This document shows, in pieces, positions 22,400-31,081 of a stretch of 34,713 nt of DNA. The notes beneath the pieces are model-generated. The model made no database searches. It was not told the origin of the DNA and saw only the letters and a list, made by a program, of their open reading frames with translations. Both the position numbers and the translations under genes were made by a program. This stretch comes from an uncultured Eubacteriales bacterium. GTDB taxonomy: Bacteria > Bacillota > Clostridia > Christensenellales > Aristaeellaceae. The first letter of the stretch is position 1; each line of letters begins with the position of its first letter. Where the stretch lies: the NCBI GenBank assembly GCA_902801165.1, contig CADCHI010000055.1:1-34713 (forward strand), read 5' to 3'.

Positions 22400-23242
22400 A
22401 TGACCGACGCGGGCGAAAGGCCGCTGGTGAACTATCATACCCATACCTGGCGCTGCCTGCACGCCGAGGGGACGGAGGAGGAATACGTGCGCAGGGCCAT
22501 CGACATGGGCTTTTCCGTGCTGGGCTTCGCGGACCACACGCCCTGGCCCTACGAGAGCGGCTACGTCAGCGGCATGCGCATGCGGCTGGACCAGCTGCGG
22601 GGCTACCTGGACACCGTGCGGGCGCTGGGGGAGCGCTACGCGGACCGGATCAAGATCCCCGTGGGGCTGGAGTGCGAGGCCTTTCCCCAGTACATGGGGT
22701 GGCTTTCGGAGCTGAAGGCCAGTTCCCTGGACTACGTGATCCTGGGCAACCACTACGATGGCCGGGACGACGCCGACCACGACGCCTTCTCCGACGGCGG
22801 CGGCTTCTACTTTGGCCAGTGCGGCGAGCCCGCCCACGTGCGCCGCTATGCCGAGCGCACCATCGCGGGCATGCGCACGGGGCTGTTCGACTATGTGGCC
22901 CATCCGGACCTGTACTGCCACCTCTATCCCCGCTTCGACGCGGAGTGCGCCGCTGCGGCGAAGGACATCTGCGCGGCGGCGAAGGCGCTGGACATCCCGC
23001 TGGAGTACAACCTGCTGGGCGTGCAGTACCACGCCCGGGAGGCGGGGCTTGGCCGGCTGGGCTATCCCTGCCCGCGGTTCTGGGAGATCGCGGCCGGGCA
23101 GGGCTGCAAGGCGATCATCGGCTTTGACGCCCATCGCCCGGAGGCACTGGAGCGGCGGGACGACTACGATAGGGCGCTGGCCTTCCTGACGGGCCTGGGC
23201 CTGGAGGTGCTTCCCTTTTTGGACAAGCCGGGACTGCGTTGA
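22400..23242 (+). CDS. PHP-domain phosphatase, histidinol-phosphatase-like
   Basis: A 280-residue PHP-superfamily metal-dependent phosphoesterase of the HisK/HisJ type. Metal ligands are visible: NYHTHTWRC (His13, His15), His21, FADHTP (Asp45, His46), GLECEAFP (Glu91), LGNHYD (His118), VAHPDLY and GFDAHRPE near the end. This set is the one seen in histidinol-phosphate phosphatases. No other his gene is in the window, so the substrate might be different. The start at 22400 fits the AAGGGGCGAGG region upstream; longer readings run through the promoter. The SDR gene follows after 19 nt, probably on the same transcript. Confidence 0.9.
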   Translation: MTDAGERPLVNYHTHTWRCLHAEGTEEEYVRRAIDMGFSVLGFADHTPWPYESGYVSGMRMRLDQLRGYLDTVRALGERYADRIKIPVGLECEAFPQYMGWLSELKASSLDYVILGNHYDGRDDADHDAFSDGGGFYFGQCGEPAHVRRYAERTIAGMRTGLFDYVAHPDLYCHLYPRFDAECAAAAKDICAAAKALDIPLEYNLLGVQYHAREAGLGRLGYPCPRFWEIAAGQGCKAIIGFDAHRPEALERRDDYDRALAFLTGLGLEVLPFLDKPGLR

Positions 23243-23261
23243 CCGGCGGAAGGAGGGCAAT

Positions 23262-23993
23262 ATGCTGGAGAAACTGGACCTGACCGGCAAGCGCGGGCTG
23301 ATCACCGGTGCGGGCAGCGGCATCGGGCGGGCCATCGCGCTGCGGTTGGCGGAGGAGGGCATGAAGCTGGCCCTGGTGGGCCGGAGCGCCGACAAGCTGG
23401 TGCGCACGGCGGCGCTGACCGGCAGGCCGCTGGACATGCTGGTGCTGCCCGTGGACCTGACCCAGCCCCGGGGCATCGACGACATCATGCGCATCCTCGA
23501 GGGCCACTTCAAGGGCCTGGATGTGCTGGTGAACAACGCGGGCATGGCGCTGAACCGCCCCTTTGAGGAGACCAGCGAGGAGGACTATGACCGCATCATG
23601 AACCTGAACGCCCGGGTGCCCTTCGTGCTGTGCAAGCGCACGCTGAAGCTGCTGCGGCAGAGCGAGTGCCCGACGATCATCAACATCGGCTCGGTGGTGG
23701 CCCACGACGGCTACGCCCGCCAGGCCGCCTACGCGGCCTCCAAGCACGCCCTGCTGGGCATGACCAAGGCGCTGGCCAAGGAGGTCTACGGGGAGGGCAT
23801 CCGCGTGCACATGATCTCCCCCGGCGGCGTGTACACCGACATGATCGCCATCGCCCGCCCGGACCTGTCCCCCGAGGGGATGATCCAGCCGGAGGAGGTG
23901 GCCGAGCTGGCCGCCTACCTGGCGACCCACCGCGGCGGCGCGGTGATCGACGAGATCCGCCTGCACCGCGCGGCGAAGGAGCCGTTTATTTGA
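23262..23993 (+). CDS. Short-chain dehydrogenase/reductase
   Basis: A 243-residue classical SDR, NAD(P)-dependent. TGAGSGIG (15-22) is the dinucleotide-binding motif, VNNAG sits near 91, the catalytic Ser in INIGSVVAH, and YAASK (Tyr-x-x-x-Lys) near 160, followed by the expected VHMISPGGVYTDM. VGRSADK after beta-2 suggests NADP preference (Arg at that position), which is an inference. The C-terminus is shorter than in fatty-acid FabG and lacks the usual D-G-G end, so it is probably not FabG. GGAGGG lies 4 nt before the ATG. Confidence 0.92.
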   Translation: MLEKLDLTGKRGLITGAGSGIGRAIALRLAEEGMKLALVGRSADKLVRTAALTGRPLDMLVLPVDLTQPRGIDDIMRILEGHFKGLDVLVNNAGMALNRPFEETSEEDYDRIMNLNARVPFVLCKRTLKLLRQSECPTIINIGSVVAHDGYARQAAYAASKHALLGMTKALAKEVYGEGIRVHMISPGGVYTDMIAIARPDLSPEGMIQPEEVAELAAYLATHRGGAVIDEIRLHRAAKEPFI

Positions 23994-24054
23994 AGCTTTT
24001 TGGCTCTTCACGGAACGTTGAGGGAATCACGATATGTAGTTTGTGACCATATGT

Positions 24055-24128
24055 AAAGATCCTTCGCTTTGCTCAGGATGACAAGGATTGCGATTCGATG
24101 TCATTCTGAGTAAAGCGAAGGATCTTTT
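24055..24128. repeat. Palindromic intergenic repeat, copy 1
   Basis: The arm containing GATCCTTCGCTTTGCTCAGG and ATGACA is mirrored by TGTCATTCTGAG and AAAGCGAAGGATCTTTT, with a 15-nt centre. A related palindrome is at 28118-28196. It separates the convergent SDR and MATE 3 genes and, with T4 on the right side, could terminate + strand transcripts. Confidence 0.75.
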
Positions 24129-24164
24129 GTTTACTTATGCTTTCAGGAGCACCGCCGTTTCCCT

Positions 24165-25568
24165 TCACGCCCTCCGGGGCAAGGCGCGGCCCAGGCCGGC
24201 TTCCGGGGACAGATGCCGGATGAAGGCGGTGAACAGCGCGACGGCAGCGGCGCAGCACAGCACGTCGGCGATGGGCGTGGCCCACACGATGCCGTAGACG
24301 GGGATGCGCCGCAGCAGCAGGAACATCAGCGGGATGTCCAGCACGCCCTTGCGCAGGATGGCCAGCACGAAGGACTTGCGGCTCTCACCCACGGCCTGAA
24401 AGAAGGAGATGACGCCGTAGGCGCAGGCGGAGAAGGGGCCGCCCAGGCACAGTATGCGCAGGAACCGGGCGCCGTAGACCAGGGAGTCGGATTTGTGTTG
24501 GATGAACACGCCGATCATGCCCCGGCTGAACAGCAGGCAGGCGGCCATGCAGGCCGCGGCCAGCGAAACGGAGATGGACGTGGCGATTACCACGGCGGAG
24601 CGCATGCGCCGGTGGTTGCCGGAGGCGTAGTTGTAGCCGATCAGCGGCAGCACGCCCTGGGACATGCCCCGGGCCATGCAGTGGGCCAGCATGTTCACCT
24701 TCTTGGCCACGCCGAGTCCGGCCTGCATCAGCATGCCGGAGAGGGCCATCAGGTTGTCCAGCACGGCGTAGGAGATGTTTTCGCACAGCGTCATCAGGCA
24801 GGCGGGCAGGCCGGTGGCCAGCACGTCGCCGGGGATGCCGCCCCGCAGGGCCTCCGCCCGGGGCCGCAGGGACAGCACCGAGCGCCGGCGGTTCCGGGCG
24901 ATCACCGCCAGGAAGTACAGTGTGGCGATGAGGTTGGAGAGGGACGTGGCGATGGCCGCGCCCATGACCTCGCGGCCCTTCGGCAGCAGAACGAACATGA
25001 ACAGCGGGTCCAGGCCGATGTTCAGCACGCCGCCCAGGGCGATGCCGAAGCCCGCCTGGAGCGAGCGCCCCTCGGAGCGCACCAAGTGACCCAGCAGCGC
25101 GTTCCAGGCGGTGGCCAGCCCGCCCAGCACCACCGTCCAGATCAGGTACTGGCAGGCCTCGGCGTGGACCTCCGGGGCGCTGCCGCCCAGCAGGTTCACG
25201 AAGGCGTCCATGCCCAGCCGCGCGGCGGCGGCGTAGAGCAGCGTCACGGCGGCGCAGCCCCAGAAGGCGAAGGAGGCCGCGTTCCGGGCCGTGCGCTCAT
25301 CCCCGGCCCCGAGGGCCCGGGCGATGACGCTGGCGCCGCCCACGCCGAACAGGTTGGAGATGGCGGAGAGGAACATGAACGCGGGCATGCACACCGTCAC
25401 CGCCGTGATGCGGGCGTCGCTGCCGGTCAGGCCGATGAAGAAGGTGTCCGCCATGTTGTAGATCACCAGTATGATCTGGCTGATTACCGTGGGGATGGCC
25501 AGCGCCAGTATCGCCCGCACGATGGGGGCCTGCTCGAACAGCCGGGTTTCCGCCGCTCGATCTTTCAT
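24165..25568 (-). CDS. MATE family exporter (3 of 4), MepA-like
   Basis: A 467-residue inner-membrane MATE transporter. It opens with RLFEQAPIVRAILALAIPTV and ISQIILVIYNMADTFFIG, typical of MepA-type proteins, which expel multiple drugs. About 12 hydrophobic segments follow; the second half begins at LATGLPACLMTLCENISYAV. GGAGGG lies 7 nt before the chosen ATG at 25568; the alternative at 25622 has none. Its promoter overlaps a perfect 9-bp inverted repeat (25646-25677), so it is probably repressor-controlled, unlike the other three MATE genes. Confidence 0.94.
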   Translation of the reverse strand: MKDRAAETRLFEQAPIVRAILALAIPTVISQIILVIYNMADTFFIGLTGSDARITAVTVCMPAFMFLSAISNLFGVGGASVIARALGAGDERTARNAASFAFWGCAAVTLLYAAAARLGMDAFVNLLGGSAPEVHAEACQYLIWTVVLGGLATAWNALLGHLVRSEGRSLQAGFGIALGGVLNIGLDPLFMFVLLPKGREVMGAAIATSLSNLIATLYFLAVIARNRRRSVLSLRPRAEALRGGIPGDVLATGLPACLMTLCENISYAVLDNLMALSGMLMQAGLGVAKKVNMLAHCMARGMSQGVLPLIGYNYASGNHRRMRSAVVIATSISVSLAAACMAACLLFSRGMIGVFIQHKSDSLVYGARFLRILCLGGPFSACAYGVISFFQAVGESRKSFVLAILRKGVLDIPLMFLLLRRIPVYGIVWATPIADVLCCAAAVALFTAFIRHLSPEAGLGRALPRRA

Positions 25569-25645
25569 CTTCTGTCCCTCCCTTCCCGTCAAATAGAGGA
25601 ACGGCCGTCCAATTCTGTGCATTTGGAGCTGGCCGTCGCGGTCCC

Positions 25646-25677
25646 TTGTTTACATCATATTTTATTCGTGTAAACAA
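25646..25677. promoter_or_regulatory. Operator palindrome over the MATE 3 promoter
   Basis: TTGTTTACA, 14 nt, TGTAAACAA: perfect 9-bp arms in a 32-bp site that covers the -10 (25664-25659) and half of the spacer. The position is that of a repressor site. No regulator gene lies next to it. Confidence 0.65.
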
Positions 25678-25687
25678 ATAATGTCAA
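25659..25687 (-). promoter_or_regulatory. Promoter of MATE gene 3
   Basis: On the minus strand TTGACA (25687-25682), 17-nt spacer, TAAAAT (25664-25659), about 90 nt upstream of the start at 25568. Confidence 0.75.
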
Positions 25688-25713
25688 ATTATGATTGATT
25701 AAATGCTTATAAA

Positions 25714-25812
25714 ATGAAATTATCCGAAATGGCAAAAATGCACCGCCAGATTCAAGTCGCGCCGATTCCGGGCGATATGGGCAAGGATATGCGGCGCTTG
25801 AATGCAAAATGA
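25714..25812 (+). CDS. Possible 32-residue small protein
   Basis: ATG at 25714 opens 32 codons (beginning MKLSEMAKMHRQIQ, ending MRRLNAK) that stop exactly at the foot of an intrinsic terminator on the same strand. The peptide is basic and partly helical. There is no convincing ribosome-binding site, and no homology is recognised. The terminator is the main reason to suspect a transcript here, divergent from MATE 3 and possibly under the same operator. Confidence 0.25.
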   Translation: MKLSEMAKMHRQIQVAPIPGDMGKDMRRLNAK

Positions 25813-25842
25813 ACCCGGCACGGGAAAATGCGCCGGGTTTTT
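25812..25842 (+). terminator. Intrinsic terminator
   Basis: AACCCGGC (25812-25819) pairs with GCCGGGTT (25832-25839) and T-run to 25842. On the minus strand the tail is TTCATTTTG, so it may also end the HAD gene transcript. Confidence 0.7.
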
Positions 25843-25887
25843 GGATGGGAAGGAATGTCGAAAAAATCACGAAATTAACAATTGGCA

Positions 25888-26526
25888 TTACAAATTCTTA
25901 TGATCTGGCGACTCGGGGAGCAGCTGGGAGAGTCGGTCGATCCGCGCCGTGGCGCAGGTTTCTGCCACCAGGCGGTCCAGGTCGAGCAGCAGCCCGTCGA
26001 CGCCCGCGGCCAGCGCGCAGCGCATGTCCAGCTCCCGGTCGCCCACCATGGCGGCCTCGCGGGCGGGGATGCGGCGTTCGCGCAGCAGGTACAGCAGGGC
26101 GTCCGGGCTCGGCTTGCGGGCGAACCCGGGGTCATCCGGGGTCATGAAGCCGTCGAACAGCTTCGCCAGGCCGAAGCGCTCCAGGTAGGCCACGGACATC
26201 TTCCGGCGGCTGTGGGTGTACAGCCAGTGCCGGGCCCCCAGCCCGGACAGCGCCCGGAGCACCGGCCCGGCTTCCGGGAAGGGCACGATGGGCGGCGGGA
26301 AGTCCGGGTCGCCGTGATACGCGCGGAACAGGGCCAGCTGGGCGTCGGTGAGCCCCAGGGCCCGCACGGCGTCGGCGAGGCTCACGCGCATCTGTCGGGC
26401 CACCGCCTCCGGGTCGGCGGGGATGCCGAAATGGACCGCTGCGGCGCACAGCGCGGCGGCGCTGTGGGGATAGCTGTCGAACAGCGTGCCGTCGAAATCC
26501 CAAATGTAGTGGCGGTAGAGCTTCAC
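25888..26526 (-). CDS. HAD-superfamily hydrolase, phosphoglycolate-phosphatase-like
   Basis: A 212-residue haloacid-dehalogenase-type phosphatase with the small helical cap of subfamily IA. Motif I is DFDGTLFDS (Asp10 nucleophile, Asp12), motif II the Thr/Ser in LYTHS, motif III Lys in ARKPSPDALLYLL, motif IV GDRELD. Substrate specificity is not predictable. The start is GTG at 26526, with GGGAGGA 6 nt upstream. It is divergent from MATE 4. Confidence 0.9.
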   Translation of the reverse strand: MKLYRHYIWDFDGTLFDSYPHSAAALCAAAVHFGIPADPEAVARQMRVSLADAVRALGLTDAQLALFRAYHGDPDFPPPIVPFPEAGPVLRALSGLGARHWLYTHSRRKMSVAYLERFGLAKLFDGFMTPDDPGFARKPSPDALLYLLRERRIPAREAAMVGDRELDMRCALAAGVDGLLLDLDRLVAETCATARIDRLSQLLPESPDHKNL

Positions 26527-26585
26527 GCGCCATCCTCCCTTCGGTAAAGAATACTTGAAATCTTGTGGGGAGCATCAGTCGGCGG

Positions 26586-26614
26586 TTGTAATATTCATTG
26601 GATTGTGTTAGCAT
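26586..26614 (+). promoter_or_regulatory. Possible promoter of MATE gene 4
   Basis: TTGTAA (26586-26591), 17-nt spacer, TAGCAT (26609-26614), 29 nt before the ATG at 26644. The -10 is poor, so confidence is limited. Confidence 0.4.
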
Positions 26615-26643
26615 CAGGCCATAGAGCAAAGGGAGGGGCACCC

Positions 26644-28050
26644 ATGGGCACCATGACGCGGTTGAAGACCTTTTTCGGCGTGCAGGACATGACCACCGGC
26701 AATCCGATGAACAAGCTGATCCAGTTCTCCGTGCCGCTGCTGATCGGCAACCTGGCCCAGCAGCTGTACAACACGGTGGACTCCATCGTGGTGGGCAAGT
26801 ACATCGGCGACACGGCGCTGGCTGCCGTGGGAACGGCGGGCCCGATCCTGAACCTGCTGCTGGTGCTGTTCATGGGCGTCGCCACCGGCGCGAGCATCCT
26901 GGCCAGCCAGTATTTCGGCGCAAAGGACCGCTACAGCCTCAGCCGGGCGGTGGGCAGCACCATCGTGCTGACGGTGCTCAGCGGCCTGATCATGATGATC
27001 GTGGGCTACTTCGCCTCGCCGTTTCTGATCAGCCTGATCTCCCCGCCGGCGGATGTCGCCGTGGGGGCGGTCACCTACCTGCAGATCATCTTCATTGGCA
27101 TCATGGGCGGCGCGGCCTACAACATCCTCTCCGGCGTGCTGCGGGGCATCGGCGACAGCTTCTATCCGCTGGTCTACCTGGTGACCGCGTGCCTGCTGAA
27201 CATCGTGCTGGACATCCTGTTCGTGGCCCGGTTTGGCATGGGCGTGGCGGGCGTGGCCTGGGCCACGATCATCGCCCAGGCCATCTCCGGCGTGCTGTGC
27301 CTGATCCGCCTGGTGGGCATGAAGGACCTGATCGACATCAACCGCACGACGCTGGTGCCGGACGGCCCGATCACCCGCAAGCTGTGCACGCTGGGCCTGC
27401 CCGCGGGCATCACCCAGGCGCTGTTCTCCATGTCGGCCATCGTGGTGCAGGGCCTGACCAATTCCCTGGGCACGGCGGTGATCGCCGCCAACGTGGCGGT
27501 CATGCGCGTGGACGGCTTCGCTATGATGCCGAACTTCACCTTCGGCACCGCCTCCACCACCTTCGTGGGGCAGAACATCGGCGCGGGCCGCATCGACCGG
27601 GTGCGCACCGGCACGAGGGACCTGCTGAAGCTGGCCCTGGGGACCGCCGGTGTGCTGGTGGCCTGCATACTGCTGTTCGGACATCACCTGATCGGCCTGT
27701 TCACCGAGACCGAGGACGTGATCCAGATCGGCCTTCGCGGCCTGCGCTGGCTGGCCCTGGGCTACATCGCCTTCGCGGTGAGCCAGGTGCTCCAGGGCGC
27801 GATGCGCGGCTCGGGCGAAACCATGATCCCCATGTGGATCTCCATCATCTCCACCATCATCATCCGCCTGCCCCTGGCCTACCTGCTGGCGGCGCTGACC
27901 CGCTCCGAGGTCTGGCCCAACGGCAGCCCCGACGCGCTGTTCTCCTCGCTGCTGATCTCCTGGCTGCTGGGCATGGCGATGACCGTGTTCACCTTCCGCC
28001 GCGGCGCGTGGAAGCGCAGGCTGCCGGAGGCGCTGCGGGACCGGGCGTGA
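26644..28050 (+). CDS. MATE family exporter (4 of 4)
   Basis: A 468-residue inner-membrane MATE transporter. Signature parts are DMTTGNPMNKLIQFSVPLLI and GNLAQQLYNTVDSIVVGKYI, then AVGTAGPI, twelve hydrophobic segments and the mid-protein repeat at GLPAGITQALFSMSAIVVQG. It is closest in type to MATE 2 (both have GNLFQQ/GNLAQQ, VDSI.VG and GQN.GA.RIDRVR), so the two may be paralogues; MATE 1 and 3 are more distant. GGAGG lies 7 nt before the ATG. It converges on the phosphohexomutase gene with a palindromic repeat between them. Confidence 0.94.
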   Translation: MGTMTRLKTFFGVQDMTTGNPMNKLIQFSVPLLIGNLAQQLYNTVDSIVVGKYIGDTALAAVGTAGPILNLLLVLFMGVATGASILASQYFGAKDRYSLSRAVGSTIVLTVLSGLIMMIVGYFASPFLISLISPPADVAVGAVTYLQIIFIGIMGGAAYNILSGVLRGIGDSFYPLVYLVTACLLNIVLDILFVARFGMGVAGVAWATIIAQAISGVLCLIRLVGMKDLIDINRTTLVPDGPITRKLCTLGLPAGITQALFSMSAIVVQGLTNSLGTAVIAANVAVMRVDGFAMMPNFTFGTASTTFVGQNIGAGRIDRVRTGTRDLLKLALGTAGVLVACILLFGHHLIGLFTETEDVIQIGLRGLRWLALGYIAFAVSQVLQGAMRGSGETMIPMWISIISTIIIRLPLAYLLAALTRSEVWPNGSPDALFSSLLISWLLGMAMTVFTFRRGAWKRRLPEALRDRA

Positions 28051-28117
28051 GGTGCGCAAAGACCAATTGCGGAAGATAAAATGGTCCTTCACGTTTTCGT
28101 GAAGAGCCAATTAGATC

Positions 28118-28196
28118 AAGATTCTTCGCTTCGCCCAGAATGACACGAGGACATTTCAGTGCGGTCATTCTGAGCGGCAGCGAAGGATCTTTTTTG
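28118..28196. repeat. Palindromic intergenic repeat, copy 2
   Basis: Arms AAGATTCTTCGCTTCGCCCA+GAATGACA and GGTCATTCTGAG+CGGCAGCGAAGGATCTTTTTT, clearly related to the copy at 24055-24128. It fills the convergent gap between MATE 4 and the phosphohexomutase gene. T6 on the right suits termination of the + strand; the minus strand tail is AT-rich too. A small separate hairpin TTCACG-TTTT-CGTGAA lies just left (28088-28103). Confidence 0.75.
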
Positions 28197-28217
28197 TCCT
28201 CTTCCGCGTTGCCTGCC

Positions 28218-29558
28218 TTACCGGAGGAGCTCCCGGGCGGCCTCTTCGGGCAGCACGGAGGCCACCAGCTCCAGCAGCGCGCGCAGGCGCTCGGGGGTCT
28301 CGGCCTCGGCCCGGAGGGTGATCTGCTCGGCGGTGACGGACTTGCGCATCAGCAGCCAGCCGTCCGCGAACTCCAGCCGCACGCCGTCCATGTGGCTGAC
28401 CGCGCAGTCCCGCCCTTCGGCGAGGGCCTCCACCCGGTCGAGCCAGATCTGCTGCTGGTCGTAGGGGCAGTGGACGCGCAGGTCGGGCGTGATGGGGGGA
28501 CAGGCGATCTCCCCGGCCAGCGCGGACAGGGGCCTGTCGGACCCGGCCAGCAGCTCGGCCATCGTCAGCGCGGCGAACAGGCCGTCGTCGTAGCCCAGCT
28601 CCCCGAAGAAGAAGTGGCCGCTGACCTCGCCGGCGATGGCCGCGCCGACCTCCAGGAAGCGGCGCTTGATGAAGGCGTGGCCGCTGCGCTCCGGCACGGG
28701 GGTGCCGCCCATGGCCAGCACGGCCCGGCGGATGACGGAGGAGGACTTCTGGTCGTAGACCACCGGGGTGGGGTGGTTTTTCAGCAGGTGCCGAATGAAC
28801 AGCACCAGGGACTTCTCGTTCATCACGGCGCGGCCGGTCTCGTCCACGAACACCGCCCGGTCGCCGTCGCCGTCGAAGGCCACGCCGAAGTCCGCGCCTT
28901 CCGCGGCCGTCCTTGCGCAGACGGCGGAGAGGTGGCTGTATTCGGCGGGGTTGGGGTCCCGGTTCGGGAAGCGGCCGTCCGGCTCGCAGAACAGCTCCAC
29001 CACCTCGCAGCCGCAGCGCCGCAGCACCTGCGGGGCCACGGGCCCCATGACGCCGTTGCCGGCGTCCACCACGACCTTCAGCGGGCGGGGGATTTGAAAG
29101 CGGGCGGCGAGCCCGTCCATGTAGGCGGGGAGGATGTCTCGGGTTTCGACGGAGCCCCTTTCCCCGGCAAAGGCGCCGCCCTCCACAGTGGCCTGGACCG
29201 CGTTCATGATCTGCCGGTTGACCGGCATGCCGTCGAACATGAACTTGATGCCGTTGTACTTCGGCGGGTTGTGGCTGGCGGTGACGGTGGCCCCACCCTG
29301 GACATCCAGGTTTGCCAGGGCCCAGTAGAGCACGGGGGTGGGCACGGTGCCGATGTCCGTCACCCGCGCGCCGCTGTCCACAAGGCCGTCGATAAAGGCC
29401 GATTTCAGCGCCGGGGTGGAGACGCGCACGTCGCCGCCCACGGCCATTTTTGCGCCGGGGTGCAGCGTGGCCAGCGCCCGGCCCACGGCCCGGGCGTCGG
29501 TCTCGTCGATTTCGCCGGGGTAGACGCCCCGGATGTCGCAGTCCTTGTAGATGCTCAT
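28218..29558 (-). CDS. Phosphomannomutase/phosphoglucomutase
   Basis: A 446-residue alpha-D-phosphohexomutase, cytosolic, interconverting hexose 1- and 6-phosphates for nucleotide-sugar or glycan synthesis. All four domains are present: the phosphoserine loop TASHNP (Ser95), the Mg2+ loop DGDGDR (229-234), the sugar-binding GEVSGH (310-315) and a C-terminal phosphate-binding region (DGVRLEFADGWLLMRKS). The GEVSGH form fits PMM/PGM and not glucosamine mutase (GlmM). The ATG directly follows the TAA of the FGGY kinase gene, and its GGAGG site lies in the last codons of that gene, so translation is coupled. Confidence 0.94.
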   Translation of the reverse strand: MSIYKDCDIRGVYPGEIDETDARAVGRALATLHPGAKMAVGGDVRVSTPALKSAFIDGLVDSGARVTDIGTVPTPVLYWALANLDVQGGATVTASHNPPKYNGIKFMFDGMPVNRQIMNAVQATVEGGAFAGERGSVETRDILPAYMDGLAARFQIPRPLKVVVDAGNGVMGPVAPQVLRRCGCEVVELFCEPDGRFPNRDPNPAEYSHLSAVCARTAAEGADFGVAFDGDGDRAVFVDETGRAVMNEKSLVLFIRHLLKNHPTPVVYDQKSSSVIRRAVLAMGGTPVPERSGHAFIKRRFLEVGAAIAGEVSGHFFFGELGYDDGLFAALTMAELLAGSDRPLSALAGEIACPPITPDLRVHCPYDQQQIWLDRVEALAEGRDCAVSHMDGVRLEFADGWLLMRKSVTAEQITLRAEAETPERLRALLELVASVLPEEAARELLR

Positions 29559-31010
29559 TTAAACCTCCACGCCGTAGTTCTTCCGAACGTCCTCCCGGAA
29601 GCGGGCGTACAGCTCCCGGTAGGGACCCGTCAGGGCCGGGTCGGGTTCGGCGGTCTTTTCGTAGTGAATCATCGCCTCGGCGGCGGCGTCCAGGCCGCCC
29701 ATGTCCCCGGAGGCGGCCAGCAGCGCGGAGCCCATGGCCGCGTCCACCACGGCGGGCACCTTCAGCTGGCGCTCCAGTATGCTGGCGCGGATGCGCAGCC
29801 ACAGGTCGCTGCGGCAGGCCCCGCCGGTGGTGTAGATGGTCTCGCCCACCGGGCAGCCCAGGGCGGCCATGTGGTCGAAGGCCAGCTTTTCGGCGTAGCC
29901 CACGCCTTCCATGATGGCGGGGTAGAGCCGTCCGCCGAACAGGTTGCCGATGTAGAAGGGCTCGCAGTCCGGCAGCACGAAGGGGAAGCGCTCGCCCCTG
30001 CCCGGCAGCGGATAGCAGCGCACGCCGGTGGGGATCAGCGCCTCGGAGGCGGCGTTCAGGGCGTCGAAGTCCCGCCCCTCGGCGCAGGCGTTCAGCGTCC
30101 GACCGCCGATGTTCCCGGCCCCGCCCAGCAGCCATTCGCCGGAGGGCAGCCGGTGGGAGTAGCTGGAGCCGTTGGGGTCGATCACCAGCTGCTCGGTGAC
30201 GCCCTTGAGCACGAAGGTGGTGCCGATGATGGAGGCCCAGCGGCCCGCGCGCACCGCGCCCGCCGCCAGCGCGGAGGCGTAGCCGTCGGTGGAGCCGCCC
30301 ACCACCATCGTGTCCGTGGAGAGGCCCAGGCGCTCGGCGGCCTCGGGTCGTATGGGGGCAATGGGCGCGCCGGGGCGGGTCACGGCGGGGAGCTTTTGGA
30401 TATCCAGCCCCAGGGCCGCATGGAAGGCCTCCGGCCAGCGCCCGTCGATGAGGTCATAGCCGGTCTTCAGGGCGTTGGAGTAGTCGGAGACGGCGTACTC
30501 GCCGCAGAGCAGCCCGGCCACGTAGTCCGCCTGGTGGGCGAACACACGGGTCCGCTCGTAGACCTCGGGCAGGTTGTCCCGGACCCAGAGGATGCGGGGC
30601 AGGGAGAAGGACGCGCCGAACTTGTAGCCCAGCTTCTTCTCCTGGGCGGCGAGGGCCTCCCGAACCTTCGCGGCCTGGGCGCCGGCCCGGGGATCGTTGT
30701 ACATGATGCCGGGGGTCAGCGGGCGATGTTCGGCGTCCAGCGCCACCACGGTGCCGCTGGTGCCGTCGATGGAGACGGCGCGGATCTCCCGGGGGCTCCG
30801 GCCCGCAGCGCGCAGCTGGGCGGCGCAGTCCCGGATGGCGGCCTCGGCGGCGCCCTGCCAGTGCTCGGGGGACTGCTCGTACCAGCCCGCCGTTTCGGCG
30901 ATGTTGAGGGTCTCAAAGGGGATGGACTTGGCCGCGGCCAGGCGGCCGGCCTCGTCCGCGACGACGCAGCGCACCCCCTGGGTGCCCACGTCGATGCCCA
31001 TGTACAGCAT
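29559..31010 (-). CDS. FGGY-family carbohydrate kinase
   Basis: A 483-residue sugar kinase (xylulokinase/ribulokinase class). MGIDVGTQGVRCVVAD is the N-terminal ATP-phosphate loop, SIDGTSGTVVALD (about 85-97) resembles the D-ribulose kinase branch, YNDPRAGAQA and the C-terminal GG.ARS-type TTGGACRSDLWLRIRAS close the active site. The specific sugar cannot be settled from sequence; D-ribulose or D-xylulose are the likeliest. The start at 31010 has AAAGG 10 nt upstream. It is coupled to the phosphohexomutase gene downstream. Confidence 0.92.
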   Translation of the reverse strand: MLYMGIDVGTQGVRCVVADEAGRLAAAKSIPFETLNIAETAGWYEQSPEHWQGAAEAAIRDCAAQLRAAGRSPREIRAVSIDGTSGTVVALDAEHRPLTPGIMYNDPRAGAQAAKVREALAAQEKKLGYKFGASFSLPRILWVRDNLPEVYERTRVFAHQADYVAGLLCGEYAVSDYSNALKTGYDLIDGRWPEAFHAALGLDIQKLPAVTRPGAPIAPIRPEAAERLGLSTDTMVVGGSTDGYASALAAGAVRAGRWASIIGTTFVLKGVTEQLVIDPNGSSYSHRLPSGEWLLGGAGNIGGRTLNACAEGRDFDALNAASEALIPTGVRCYPLPGRGERFPFVLPDCEPFYIGNLFGGRLYPAIMEGVGYAEKLAFDHMAALGCPVGETIYTTGGACRSDLWLRIRASILERQLKVPAVVDAAMGSALLAASGDMGGLDAAAEAMIHYEKTAEPDPALTGPYRELYARFREDVRKNYGVEV

Positions 31011-31081
31011 TGCAATCAGGCCTTTCGCTCTTTCTTTGGTTTTTTAAGGGGCGTCCGAACGGTTTCGGACGGAGATGGGCG

